A stretch of DNA of 64,000 nucleotides from NCBI RefSeq assembly GCF_026460945.1, contig NZ_JAOVZV010000015.1, positions 186,001-250,000 of the forward strand, in the 5' to 3' direction. Positions 50,094-59,108 of the stretch are shown piece by piece. The notes under the pieces are model-generated. The model ran no database searches. It saw nothing but the letters and a program-made list of their open reading frames with translations, and was not told the origin of the DNA. Position numbers and translations under genes: made by a program. How positions within the stretch are numbered: the stretch's first letter is position 1; every line of letters starts with the position of its first letter. Source of the stretch: Chryseobacterium luquanense. Lineage in GTDB: Bacteria > Bacteroidota > Bacteroidia > Flavobacteriales > Weeksellaceae.

Positions 50094-50573
50094 TTATTTT
50101 TTAATGATTTTAAATGTTTTTAGGTTTTTTCCATTTTGATTGACTCTGATGATATACATCGCCGAGGGAAGAGCAGAAAAATTAAATTCCGATTTCGATT
50201 CTTTTATTTTTTCTTCTTTTAAAAGTTTTCCTGAAGAGTCAAATAGTTGATATTCAGAATTTTTGTAATCGTTTGTAGTAAAATCCAGAAAAACAAAGTC
50301 TTTAAAAGGATTCGGGTACAATAAAATGTTTTTTTTGTCTGCTGCTGGAGCTTCATTGGTCGCAAGTGTGGTAATTTCATACGCCTGTTGCACACCTTCC
50401 ATAATCTGGCTGTTGCTTCCTTTGTTGTAGTAGTCGATTTGCCCGACACTGTAAGAAAGAGAGCCGTTGCTTCCTGTAGCATTTGATCCGGTGGCGAGAA
50501 CTGCTTTTTGAGCATTTATATTTATCGCTAAACCAAAGACCAAAAAGAAGCTGTAAGTGAAAGTTCTTTTCAT
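50094..50573 (-). CDS. T9SS type A sorting-domain protein
   Basis: A 159-residue protein with signal peptide (KRTFTYSFFLVFGLAININAQ) and a type A C-terminal sorting domain: NILLYPNPFKDFVFLDF starts it, with GKLLKEEKI and the terminal MYIIRVNQNGKNLKTFKIIK typical of T9SS cargo. Cargo is secreted across the outer membrane through the type IX system. Only about 60 residues lie between the signal peptide and the domain, so there is almost no passenger, and the middle part SYSVGQIDYYNKGSNSQIME is a common short module. It precedes the large repeat protein by 4 bases in one operon. Confidence 0.85.
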   Translation of the reverse strand: MKRTFTYSFFLVFGLAININAQKAVLATGSNATGSNGSLSYSVGQIDYYNKGSNSQIMEGVQQAYEITTLATNEAPAADKKNILLYPNPFKDFVFLDFTTNDYKNSEYQLFDSSGKLLKEEKIKESKSEFNFSALPSAMYIIRVNQNGKNLKTFKIIKK

Positions 50574-50724
50574 GTTATTTAATTTTAGGTTGTTAAAAAT
50601 CGTTTTGAGGTTAGTCTCTGTAAATGAATTTTTTACGATGTAAAGGTAGTAGTGGAGACAGCAGATTTGTAAGAGGTAAAAAACTGGAATTTAAAAGGTG
50701 TTTTGCCTGTATTTAGATTGTCAG

Positions 50725-50756
50725 TTTGCATTTATTGATTAAAAATGTTATCTTGT
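50725..50756 (+). promoter_or_regulatory. Putative promoter for hflX
   Basis: TTTG at 50725-50728, 20 bases, then TATCTTGT at 50749-50756; the -7 departs from TAnnTTTG at its last two positions. The start codon is at 50783. Confidence 0.35.
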
Positions 50757-50782
50757 AAATCTTATAAATTATATAGAATTTA

Positions 50783-52021
50783 ATGTTAGAAAAGAAACAA
50801 CATAGTTACGAAAAGGCAGTCTTGGTGGGAGTTGTCACACAAAACCAAGATGCAGATAAGTTACAGGAATATATGGACGAGCTGGAGTTTTTAGCCTTAA
50901 CGGCGGGCGCTACGGTAGATAGACGCTTTACTCAGAATTTAACTCAGCCAGATTCTAAAACTTTTGTAGGGAGCGGAAAAGCTCAGGAAATAAAAGAATA
51001 TGTAAAGGAAAACGGTATAGGTACAATTATTTTTGATGATGAATTGTCTCCTTCTCAGCTTAAAAATCTTGAAAAAGAAATTGAAGTAAAAATTCTCGAC
51101 AGAACCAATCTTATCCTTGATATTTTTGCCCAGAGAGCACAGACTTCTTACGCAAGAACGCAGGTTGAATTGGCGCAATACCAATATCTGCTACCCCGAT
51201 TAAGCAAAATGTGGTCTCACTTAGATAAGCAAAAAGGGGGAATCGGAATGCGTGGTCCCGGTGAAACGGAAATTGAAACCGATAGAAGGATTATTCGTGA
51301 CAGAATATCTTTATTAAAGGATAAGCTGAAAATAATCGATAAACAAATGGCGACCCAGCGAAACAACAGAGGTAAGGTTGTTCGTGCGGCTTTGGTGGGG
51401 TACACAAACGTTGGAAAATCAACTTTGATGAATGCTATTTCTAAATCTGATGTGTTTGCTGAAAATAAATTGTTTGCGACTTTAGATACAACTGTTAGAA
51501 AAGTTGTTATCGGAAATTTACCTTTTCTTTTAACCGATACAGTTGGTTTCATCAGAAAATTGCCGACACAGTTGGTAGAATCTTTCAAATCGACTTTGGA
51601 TGAGGTGCGAGAAGCAGATCTTTTGATTCATGTTGTGGATATTTCTCATGAAAGTTTTGAAGATCACATCGAATCGGTGAATCAGATTTTAATGGAAATA
51701 AATGCACATCAAAAACCGATGATCATGGTTTTCAATAAAATTGATGATTTCAGTTATGAGAAGAAGGATGAAGACGATCTTACGCCGGGTTCCAATAAAA
51801 ATATCTCTTTAGAAGAATGGAAAAAAACGTGGATGGGTAAATCAAAATATCCTGCAGTTTTCATTTCGGCATTAACGAAAGAAAATTTCCCTGAGATGAA
51901 AAGATTGGTTTACGATGAGGTAATGAAAATTCACATTTCAAGATTTCCATACAATGATTTCCTTTTTGAATATTTCGATAATGACGAAGAGGAAAACGAA
52001 AAGGAGAATGATGAAGTTTAA
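50783..52021 (+). CDS. hflX: GTPase HflX
   Basis: A 412-residue ribosome-associated GTPase that splits stalled or hibernating ribosomes. The N-terminal domain has PDSKTFVGSGKAQEIKEYV, the glycine-rich GGIGMRGPGETEIETDRR is diagnostic, and the G1 motif is GYTNVGKSTLMNAIS, followed by ADLLIHVVDIS and NKIDDF. It ends in an acidic tail (FDNDEEENEKENDEV). Its last codons overlap the start of the following gene by 11 bases and a strong AAGGAG lies at 52001-52006. Confidence 0.95.
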   Translation: MLEKKQHSYEKAVLVGVVTQNQDADKLQEYMDELEFLALTAGATVDRRFTQNLTQPDSKTFVGSGKAQEIKEYVKENGIGTIIFDDELSPSQLKNLEKEIEVKILDRTNLILDIFAQRAQTSYARTQVELAQYQYLLPRLSKMWSHLDKQKGGIGMRGPGETEIETDRRIIRDRISLLKDKLKIIDKQMATQRNNRGKVVRAALVGYTNVGKSTLMNAISKSDVFAENKLFATLDTTVRKVVIGNLPFLLTDTVGFIRKLPTQLVESFKSTLDEVREADLLIHVVDISHESFEDHIESVNQILMEINAHQKPMIMVFNKIDDFSYEKKDEDDLTPGSNKNISLEEWKKTWMGKSKYPAVFISALTKENFPEMKRLVYDEVMKIHISRFPYNDFLFEYFDNDEEENEKENDEV

Positions 52022-52634
52022 ATTCTTATTTTTTATTCTGATTATTCCGTTTTTGGGATTCGGTCAAAAACTTGATTTCAAGGAAATTGAGAAAAACCTC
52101 AGCGATCCGAAGTCGAATTTTAATTACGATAAACTGATTTTTAAGTTTAAAGGAATGCCTAAATCTTTAGACAGTATTGAAGCACGTAATCTGTATTATG
52201 GAAGAAATTTTAGAAAAGATAAAATTTCAACTTTAGATGATGATTTTAAAGGACTTGCAGATTCGTTTAAAGCGGGTGATTTTGAAGAATGCATCAAAAA
52301 AGGAAAAGTTCTTTATACAAAAGATCCCACCAATCTTGATGTAATTCTCATTTTGCTGAGAGCGTATGATCAGATCAAAAAAGCAGATGATTTTGTGCAT
52401 CATCTTTCCCAATTGAGACTTTTGACCAATGCTATCAGAACTTCCGGTGACGGAAAATCTGAGAAAACGGCCTTTGTGGTTAATTCTGTTGGTGACGAAT
52501 ATATTTTTCTCAATATTATGAATGTCGGACAAGATTATTCCAGGCATTCTACAACGTACAAAGATTCGGTGATTGATGTCTGGACAAAAGACAGCAACAC
52601 AATATATATTAAAGTTCTGTATATGAGCTTTTAA
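52011..52634 (+). CDS. DUF4919 family secreted protein
   Basis: A protein of 207 residues with a signal peptide (MKFKFLFFILIIPFLGFGQ) when started at the ATG at 52011; the ATG at 52008 is also possible. AAGGAG at 52001-52006 sits 4 bases before 52011. DUF4919-type features include EARNLYYGRNF, KGLADSFKAGDFEECIKKGK and VGDEYIFLNIMNVGQDY. Function unknown; probably periplasmic. It overlaps the end of hflX and is translationally coupled to it. Confidence 0.8.
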   Translation: MKFKFLFFILIIPFLGFGQKLDFKEIEKNLSDPKSNFNYDKLIFKFKGMPKSLDSIEARNLYYGRNFRKDKISTLDDDFKGLADSFKAGDFEECIKKGKVLYTKDPTNLDVILILLRAYDQIKKADDFVHHLSQLRLLTNAIRTSGDGKSEKTAFVVNSVGDEYIFLNIMNVGQDYSRHSTTYKDSVIDVWTKDSNTIYIKVLYMSF

Positions 52635-52655
52635 AATTTTTTAAAAAACTTAGTT

Positions 52656-53942
52656 TTGGAGTTATATTATTCATTTTCTGCGCTAATTGTATTAGCCTCT
52701 ATTTTTGCTTACATTAATTACAGATTTTTAAAACTTCCGAGTACAATTGGAATCATGGTGATTGCAATTGTAGTTTCTATCATCCTCGTTTTTTTTGGTG
52801 AGAAATTTCTTCCGAAAACGTTTACTCATTTGCATGATTTAATGAGCAGTATTGATTTTACGGAGGTTTTGATGGGAGCAATGCTTAATTTCCTGTTGTT
52901 TGCGGGAGGAATTCACATTAATATCAACGATTTAAAAGAGCAGTTTCGTCCTGTCCTCATATTTTCTACAGCCGGAGTCATCATTTCGACCTTTATTGTA
53001 GGTTTTGGAATGTTTTATTTGCTTCCGTTTGTAGGGCTGCATATTCCATTTATTTACTGTTTGGTTTTCGGAGCGTTGATTTCTCCGACAGATCCGGTTG
53101 CGGTTTTGAGTGTTTTAAAACAGGCAAATGTATCAAAATCACTAGAAACAAAAATCGCCGGAGAATCTTTGTTCAACGATGGTATGGCGGTTGTGGTTTT
53201 CACGGTCGTTCTTCAGTTGGCAATTGGAAATGAAGTCGATTTAGGGATTGAAAACATCGCTATATTACTAATAAAAGAAGCAGGTGGTGGATTGTTGCTG
53301 GGAATTGTTTTGGGTTGGACGACATCAAGATTAATGCGTGAAGTTGATGATTATATTATCTCAGTTTTAGTAACACTTGCCGTTGTTATGGGAGGTTATC
53401 TTGTAGCAAGACAAATGCACGTTTCCGGTCCGTTAACGATGGTTGCAGCAGGTTTGTTTATGGGGAACTTTAGTATGAAGTTTAAAATGAAATCGATCAC
53501 TCAGGATTATTTAATAAAATTCTGGGAGTTGATTGATGAAATTTTAAATGCCGTTTTATTCCTTTTCATCGGTTTTGAATTACTGATGATTAAAGATTTA
53601 AATCATTATATCATTCCGGGAATTGCAGCAATTGCAGTTGTTTTAATAGCAAGATTTATTTCAATTTGGGGTCCCACGAAATTTATGTCTTTCAGAACAA
53701 GGTTTAGTCCGCAAACTATAAAAGTTTTATTTTGGGGCGGAATTCGCGGTGGTGTTTCCATCGCTTTGGCAATGTCTATTCCGAAAAACGAGTACAGCAA
53801 TGCTATTTTAAGTATTACTTATTGTGTGGTTGTGTTTTCTATTATTGTTCAGGGACTTACGATTGCAAAAGTTGCAAACCCAAAAAGGATTGCTGATGAA
53901 GAGAAAGAGCTGGAAAGTATCGCTTTAGAAGAAAGTCATTAA
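52656..53942 (+). CDS. Na+/H+ antiporter, CPA1 family
   Basis: A 428-residue membrane protein with about 12 helices. Hallmarks of CPA1 exchangers: FGALISPTDPVAVLSVLKQA (with the Asp-Pro pair in the unwound helix), KIAGESLFNDGMAVVVFTVV and, near the C-terminus, FWGGIRGGVSIALAMSIPKN. Exchanges sodium or potassium for protons at the inner membrane. The ATG-less start is taken as TTG 52656 (MELYYSFSALIVL), the first possible codon of this frame; an upstream ATG was not found. It follows the DUF4919 gene by 21 bases. Confidence 0.85.
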   Translation: MELYYSFSALIVLASIFAYINYRFLKLPSTIGIMVIAIVVSIILVFFGEKFLPKTFTHLHDLMSSIDFTEVLMGAMLNFLLFAGGIHININDLKEQFRPVLIFSTAGVIISTFIVGFGMFYLLPFVGLHIPFIYCLVFGALISPTDPVAVLSVLKQANVSKSLETKIAGESLFNDGMAVVVFTVVLQLAIGNEVDLGIENIAILLIKEAGGGLLLGIVLGWTTSRLMREVDDYIISVLVTLAVVMGGYLVARQMHVSGPLTMVAAGLFMGNFSMKFKMKSITQDYLIKFWELIDEILNAVLFLFIGFELLMIKDLNHYIIPGIAAIAVVLIARFISIWGPTKFMSFRTRFSPQTIKVLFWGGIRGGVSIALAMSIPKNEYSNAILSITYCVVVFSIIVQGLTIAKVANPKRIADEEKELESIALEESH

Positions 53943-53956
53943 TTATTTGTTAATCA

Positions 53957-54676
53957 ATGAGTACAATTCTCAAAGAAATAAAAGAATCATTAGCTGTTTT
54001 GTCCATTCCAGAGAAAGCAGCTTTTTTTCCTAAATTTTTCAAAACTGGAAAAGGAGAATATGGCGAAGGTGATTTGTTTTTGGGAGTAAAAGTTCCAGAT
54101 CAAAGAGCGGTTGCCAAAGAATTTTTTGCTAAAATATCTTTGGAAGAATTAGGTGAATTGTTGTCCTCCCCTTATCACGAACATCGTTTGACGGCTCTAC
54201 TAATGTTGATTTCTAAATTTGAAAAAACGAAAGATTTAGCAGTAAAAGAGGAGATCATTAATTTCTATCTGAGGCATCTTGATTATGTTAATAATTGGGA
54301 CTTGGTTGATACAAGTTGTTATAAAATTTTAGGTCGGTATGCTTTTGAAAATCAGAAAGAAAACTTGTTGAGAGATTTGGCAGCTTCCGACAAAATGTGG
54401 TACAAAAGAGTAGCGGTTGTCGGAACAATGTATTACGTTAAAAAAGGTTCGTTCGAACTTACAAAAGAATTTGTGACTCAAAACTTATATCATCCACACG
54501 ATTTGATGCATAAAGCAAATGGGTGGCTTTTAAGAGAAATGGGAAATAAGAATGAGGCAGAATTGATCTCTTATCTGAATCAATACTACAAAGAAATGCC
54601 ACGAACCTGTCTTCGTTACGCTATTGAAAAATTAGACGAAGAATTGCGACAGGATTATTTGAAAGGCAGAGTTTAA
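53957..54676 (+). CDS. DNA alkylation repair protein, AlkD-type
   Basis: A 239-residue HEAT-like repeat DNA glycosylase, probably excising cationic alkylated bases (3-methyladenine, 7-methylguanine). The N-terminal region includes FPKFFKTGKGEYGEGDLFLG and VPDQRAVAKEFF; helical repeats follow with EHRLTALLMLISKFEKTKD and NNWDLVDTSCYKILGRY. The WDLVD motif is typical of AlkD/AlkC. Fourteen bases separate it from the antiporter stop, suggesting co-transcription. Confidence 0.88.
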   Translation: MSTILKEIKESLAVLSIPEKAAFFPKFFKTGKGEYGEGDLFLGVKVPDQRAVAKEFFAKISLEELGELLSSPYHEHRLTALLMLISKFEKTKDLAVKEEIINFYLRHLDYVNNWDLVDTSCYKILGRYAFENQKENLLRDLAASDKMWYKRVAVVGTMYYVKKGSFELTKEFVTQNLYHPHDLMHKANGWLLREMGNKNEAELISYLNQYYKEMPRTCLRYAIEKLDEELRQDYLKGRV

Positions 54677-54739
54677 ACATGATGAATTTCACATTCAGGC
54701 AAACTAAAAAGAGGTACATTTGTTTCTCAACACCGATTT

Positions 54740-55408
54740 ATGAAAATATACTTAAAGCAGATTTTTCTGCTGATTCCCTTATTTCTTTTGACGAGCTGCT
54801 TTGATATTTTAGATAAAGTCAATGTCAAAGCCGATGGAAGCGGAGAATATTCTTTAATTCTAAATGCCAGTAAAAGCAAAACCAGATTGGCTTCTATTTC
54901 AAAAATGGAAACTGTCAATGGTAAAAAAGTTCCTAAAAAATCTGAGATTGAAAGTAAAATCAACGAAGCTGCAATGGTTTTCAAAAGCGTTCCAGGAATC
55001 TCCAACGTGAAAACTTCAATGGATTTTGATAATTATATCATTAAACTAAGTTGTAATTTCAAGAAAATTGAAAATATCAATGCGGGTTTAGAACAGTTAA
55101 AAGCCAAAAATATGTTAGGTAAAATGGTTCCGACACAGATTTACAGTCAAAGTTCAGACAGAAAATCTTTCACACGAAATAAGATTAATACTTTCAAAAG
55201 CGATTACGATAAATTGAGTAAAGCCGATAAAGAAATTTTTAACGACGCAAAATATACATCGATTTTACAGTTTGAAAACACGATTAAATCTCAATCAAAT
55301 TCTGCTTATTTATTAGCTCCCAACAAAAAAGCGTTAAAGCTTGACGGAAATATATTAGACTTTATCCTTCAGAAAAAACAGATTCAAAACAACATCAACT
55401 TTCAATAA
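54740..55408 (+). CDS. Hypothetical lipoprotein
   Basis: A 222-residue lipoprotein: KIYLKQIFLLIPLFLLTSC gives the lipobox LTSC. The mature part starts DILDKVNVKADGSGEYSLIL, a beta-strand pattern, and later has a Lys-rich helix (FKKIENINAGLEQLKAKNML). Otherwise unrecognised. It lies 15 bases upstream of the 682-residue gene, and the next one overlaps that; the three probably form an operon. Confidence 0.65.
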   Translation: MKIYLKQIFLLIPLFLLTSCFDILDKVNVKADGSGEYSLILNASKSKTRLASISKMETVNGKKVPKKSEIESKINEAAMVFKSVPGISNVKTSMDFDNYIIKLSCNFKKIENINAGLEQLKAKNMLGKMVPTQIYSQSSDRKSFTRNKINTFKSDYDKLSKADKEIFNDAKYTSILQFENTIKSQSNSAYLLAPNKKALKLDGNILDFILQKKQIQNNINFQ

Positions 55409-55423
55409 TAACTAAACTCAAAT

Positions 55424-57472
55424 ATGAAATCTCTATTTTTTAAAACACAAACAATTTTCATCTTTCTCTTCGGTTTTATGCTAGTTTTTGCGCAAAATGG
55501 CTTGAAAATTCCTCAAAATTCCGTTTTTTACATGGAAGTAAACGGGAAACAATTGAATCAAAAAGTCAATTGGGAAAAATTCAATCCGCTTCTAAAAGAA
55601 ATGGGCAAAAAAGACAAAAAAGCTTCATGGAATGATTATTCTAAAACGGGAATCAAGTATGATGCGACTCAATATCATTATGCCACGATGAATGATTCTG
55701 TAAAGTCTTACAATATGCGTTTTGCTTTAGATAATCAGAATAAATTTCTGGAATTTATTAATTCAATCAAGAAAAAAGGACAGGAAGTTACCAAGAAAAA
55801 CAATTATTCATACATTGATATTGATAATGATGTTTTCGTAGCCTGGAGCGAAAATCGCGCAGTTTTAAGCATTATTAATTATCAGAAACCATACAAATGG
55901 GATGATGATTATGCAGTTGATAGCGCTGTTGCAGTGATTGACAGTACTGCTGTTGCAATTGATAGTGCTTATGTGGAAGAAGAAAAACCTTTTGATTATA
56001 AAGAGGAAATACAATATCTTAAGGACGATATTAAATATTTAAAACAAAGTATTAAAGATAATAATGCAGAGATTTTAAAGTTACAAAAAGATATTAAGTA
56101 TCTTGAAAAACATCACAAATATCCTGAAGAAAAGAAAGAGCCGGAAGTTGCTGTTGAAGATTCTACATATGCTCCGAAAGTAGAAATTTTACCACCACCA
56201 ATTTCACGAGAAGATTATTACGAAGATGAATCTCATGAACTTGATTCTAGTTACCAGAAAAAAATGGATTCGCTGAATATTGAGGAATTTAAAATCGTAA
56301 AGAAATTTGCGGAAGATAGTTTTGATCAATATTTTAATTCAAATAAGGAGATTTCTGTTACCAAAGATATGTTGAGTTTCAGAGATCCGAATTCTGATGT
56401 TTTTATTTATGCAGATTACGGGAAAATCATCAATGACGGAATCTATAAAAAAATGCCTTCCAACTTCAATTTCACAGGTATTTTAGGCAAATTATATAAT
56501 TCAAATACTTCTTACAACTTGTATTTTGATAAAGACAAAGTAAGACTCGTTAATAATTACCAGCATAAAGATTCTGAAACGCAAAAGAATATTTCTGACG
56601 TCTATAAAGGCAAAAAAAATAAAAAATTGGCTGCGTTAATCAATGATAAAAGTATCGGTTATTATGTGATGAATGTGGATGGTTCTAAATATTTTGATAT
56701 GATGTATGGAATGCTGAAAAATTCCGGGGATTCTGGATATCAAAAAGAAGCAGAACTGGTTATAGAAACCATGAAAATTGTTTTGGATGAAGAAGCCATC
56801 GCCAAAATCGCTCCAGGGAACGGAATCTTTGTTCTAAATGAATTAAAATCTAAAAACGTAGAATACACCGATTACGATTACGACGAAAATTACAATGAAA
56901 AAGAAGTAAAGAAAACGAAAGATGTTATGGTTCCTGACTTTACTTTTGCATTCGCTACAGAAAATGAAAACTATTGGAAACGTGTTTTTAATGTCTTGAC
57001 TTCTAATAAAGCTTTTGCCAAAAACTTTTCGAAAAGTGGCGAGTTTTATGCTTTCAAAGATGAGAAAAATAAAAACACTTATGTTGAGCAATTATTTTTC
57101 ACCGTAAAAGACGGAATCGTTTATGTGACGACCTCAAAAGATAATATCAACACCAATAATCAGTCTGAAATTTCTAAGCAATGGATGAAAGATTCGTCAA
57201 AATATCCTTTGTCTGGAAGATTGAATATTCAGAAGCTTTTGGGTGGACTGGATAAAGAATTTAAGAGTAAATCTGAAAAAGGGACGCTTGATATTTTAAG
57301 GAAAAATGCAGGAGAGGTTTATTTTAAAACTGAGTCTAAAGCAGGAAGTATTCAGACCGAAATGAATTATAATATCAAATCAAATTCTGAAAACAGTTTG
57401 ATGTATTTCTTTGATCTGATCGAGGATTTTTATAAAAATTCACAGACTGATAAATCATCAAAAACTTTGTAA
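55424..57472 (+). CDS. DUF4836-like secreted protein
   Basis: A 682-residue protein with signal peptide (SLFFKTQTIFIFLFGFMLVFA). The N-terminal IPQNSVFYMEVNGKQLNQKV resembles the DUF4836/DUF3352-style opening that compares values of a monitored state. Near residues 190-235 there is a coiled coil (IQYLKDDIKYLKQSIKDNN and ILKLQKDIKYLEKHHK), followed by an acidic, Pro-rich linker (VAVEDSTYAPKVEILPPPIS) and further repeats of the domain. Function unknown. The stop (TAA) overlaps the next ATG by one base. Confidence 0.55.
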   Translation: MKSLFFKTQTIFIFLFGFMLVFAQNGLKIPQNSVFYMEVNGKQLNQKVNWEKFNPLLKEMGKKDKKASWNDYSKTGIKYDATQYHYATMNDSVKSYNMRFALDNQNKFLEFINSIKKKGQEVTKKNNYSYIDIDNDVFVAWSENRAVLSIINYQKPYKWDDDYAVDSAVAVIDSTAVAIDSAYVEEEKPFDYKEEIQYLKDDIKYLKQSIKDNNAEILKLQKDIKYLEKHHKYPEEKKEPEVAVEDSTYAPKVEILPPPISREDYYEDESHELDSSYQKKMDSLNIEEFKIVKKFAEDSFDQYFNSNKEISVTKDMLSFRDPNSDVFIYADYGKIINDGIYKKMPSNFNFTGILGKLYNSNTSYNLYFDKDKVRLVNNYQHKDSETQKNISDVYKGKKNKKLAALINDKSIGYYVMNVDGSKYFDMMYGMLKNSGDSGYQKEAELVIETMKIVLDEEAIAKIAPGNGIFVLNELKSKNVEYTDYDYDENYNEKEVKKTKDVMVPDFTFAFATENENYWKRVFNVLTSNKAFAKNFSKSGEFYAFKDEKNKNTYVEQLFFTVKDGIVYVTTSKDNINTNNQSEISKQWMKDSSKYPLSGRLNIQKLLGGLDKEFKSKSEKGTLDILRKNAGEVYFKTESKAGSIQTEMNYNIKSNSENSLMYFFDLIEDFYKNSQTDKSSKTL

Positions 57473-58698
57473 TGAATTGGAAAAAAATTGTACTTGCTGT
57501 TACAATTCTGCTTTCTGTTTGTATTTATTTTCTGTTTTTCCACAAAGATAAAAATCTGAAATACATTCCTGAAAATGCAGATATTGTGGTTTTGCTTGAT
57601 GTAAAAAAAGCGACAAGACAATATATTTCCAGCTTTATAACACATCCTTCAAAATGGTTTGAAGAAGGAAAAAAAGATGAAAATAAAATTTCAATAAAAA
57701 ATTCGGGTCTTGAAATTCCGGATTTTCTGCAGATTTTCCATTTAAATAAAACTAATATTTCTGAATGGTACACTATTTTAGAAATTGAGGATAAAAAGAA
57801 ATTTTCAGCGTTTTTGAAAAGCTGGCAATTTGTAAATGATGGAAAAAACAGGTTTAAAAATAGTCGGGTTTTTATTAAAATCGAAGGTGAAAAATGCATT
57901 GTCGGAACATCAAATTTAAATTTTAACAATATTGGAAAACCATTTTCTCAGAATTTTAGAAATAATGAATTAAATGCCGATTCGTTTTTAAAAGATGGAT
58001 TAGGAAGTATTTCTTTTATTACTGAATTACGAACTCAAAATTTTTCAATTATCTTAAATGATGATGAAATTGAAGTTAAGAATGACGAAAATTCTATAAA
58101 TTTTGAATCATTAATCACTGATTTAGAAAAGAAAACTCAATTTTTGCAGACTGAATTAGATTCAGAAAATATCAAAAAAATAAGTTCTTTTTTTAATAAG
58201 AATTTAAGTGATTCTATATCTGTTAATTCTTTGAAAATGAGTGCGAACCTTTTAGAAGTTAGTGATACAATAATCAGTTATGGTTATGATGATAACTTTA
58301 ATGAGATTGAAAAAGTAAATTATCAGAAAATCGTTCAGCCGGATTATGAAATTTTGCTTCAATCTTCAAATCCCGATAAAACCTGGAGTTATTTCCAAAA
58401 TAAAAAATGGATTAATCCACAAAACCAATTTACGGCAATTCCATTTCAGCCCAATTTAATTAGTAAAAATGGAATGCAGATTTTAATTAAATCTGCACGA
58501 AAATCTGTTAAAATTCAAGAAAGTAGAAATCAAAATTTCATCTTTGTGAAAAATAATCCGTTATTATTTTCTTCATTTAAAACTTTAAACAACCCGATTT
58601 TTAAAAACATCGAATATCTTTTTTACGGAAATAAAAATCAAGATTATTCAGTGAAAATTAAATTCAAGAAAGATAAATATCCATTAATTCTTAGATAA
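57472..58698 (+). CDS. Hypothetical membrane-anchored protein
   Basis: A 408-residue protein with an N-terminal helix (WKKIVLAVTILLSVCIYFLF) and a large extracytoplasmic region. Its opening LKYIPENADIVVLLDVKKAT parallels the IPQNSVFYMEVNGKQLNQ motif of the upstream protein, hinting that the two genes derive from one ancestor. Ser/Asn/Lys-rich with no repeats or Cys motifs. The ATG overlaps the stop of the 682-residue gene (TAATG), so translation is coupled. Confidence 0.6.
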   Translation: MNWKKIVLAVTILLSVCIYFLFFHKDKNLKYIPENADIVVLLDVKKATRQYISSFITHPSKWFEEGKKDENKISIKNSGLEIPDFLQIFHLNKTNISEWYTILEIEDKKKFSAFLKSWQFVNDGKNRFKNSRVFIKIEGEKCIVGTSNLNFNNIGKPFSQNFRNNELNADSFLKDGLGSISFITELRTQNFSIILNDDEIEVKNDENSINFESLITDLEKKTQFLQTELDSENIKKISSFFNKNLSDSISVNSLKMSANLLEVSDTIISYGYDDNFNEIEKVNYQKIVQPDYEILLQSSNPDKTWSYFQNKKWINPQNQFTAIPFQPNLISKNGMQILIKSARKSVKIQESRNQNFIFVKNNPLLFSSFKTLNNPIFKNIEYLFYGNKNQDYSVKIKFKKDKYPLILR

Positions 58699-58704
58699 AA
58701 ATAA

Positions 58705-59043
58705 ATGTGTCCTCCTGAAATTGCTCTATTAAAAACATGTACGCATTACTTTCTGCATTTGGTTTTTCCTGCAGTGATTGCTCTTGTTTTTTACCGCAAA
58801 TATTGGAAAAAAGCATATTTAATTCTTTTGGCAACAATGTTGGTCGATCTCGATCATTTGTTTGCGGATCCAATTTTTGATCCCAGCCGAATGAGCGTTG
58901 GTTTTCATTTTTTACATTCCTATTATGCAATTGCGGTGTATTTTTTGCTGTTATTTTTCAAAGGAAACTTAAGATTAATTGGCATCGGATTACTCTTTCA
59001 CATGCTCACAGATTTTCAGGATTTTGAGTTGTGGTGTCATTAA
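58705..59043 (+). CDS. DUF6122-like membrane protein
   Basis: A 112-residue protein with three to four hydrophobic helices and a set of conserved His/Asp: CTHYFLHLVFPAVIALVFYR, LVDLDHLFADPIF, FHFLHSYYAIAVYFLL and HMLTDFQDFEL. The D-x-D-H, H-S-Y and H-M-L-T-D motifs resemble the metal-dependent YdjM-like membrane hydrolases and DUF6122. A metal site in the membrane is plausible; substrate unknown. It starts 6 bases after the preceding stop. Confidence 0.7.
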   Translation: MCPPEIALLKTCTHYFLHLVFPAVIALVFYRKYWKKAYLILLATMLVDLDHLFADPIFDPSRMSVGFHFLHSYYAIAVYFLLLFFKGNLRLIGIGLLFHMLTDFQDFELWCH

Positions 59044-59108
59044 AATATTATTAATATTTTCTCTTAAGATTGCGGTTTTCATAGATTTTTTGTATTTTAG
59101 AGACAATT

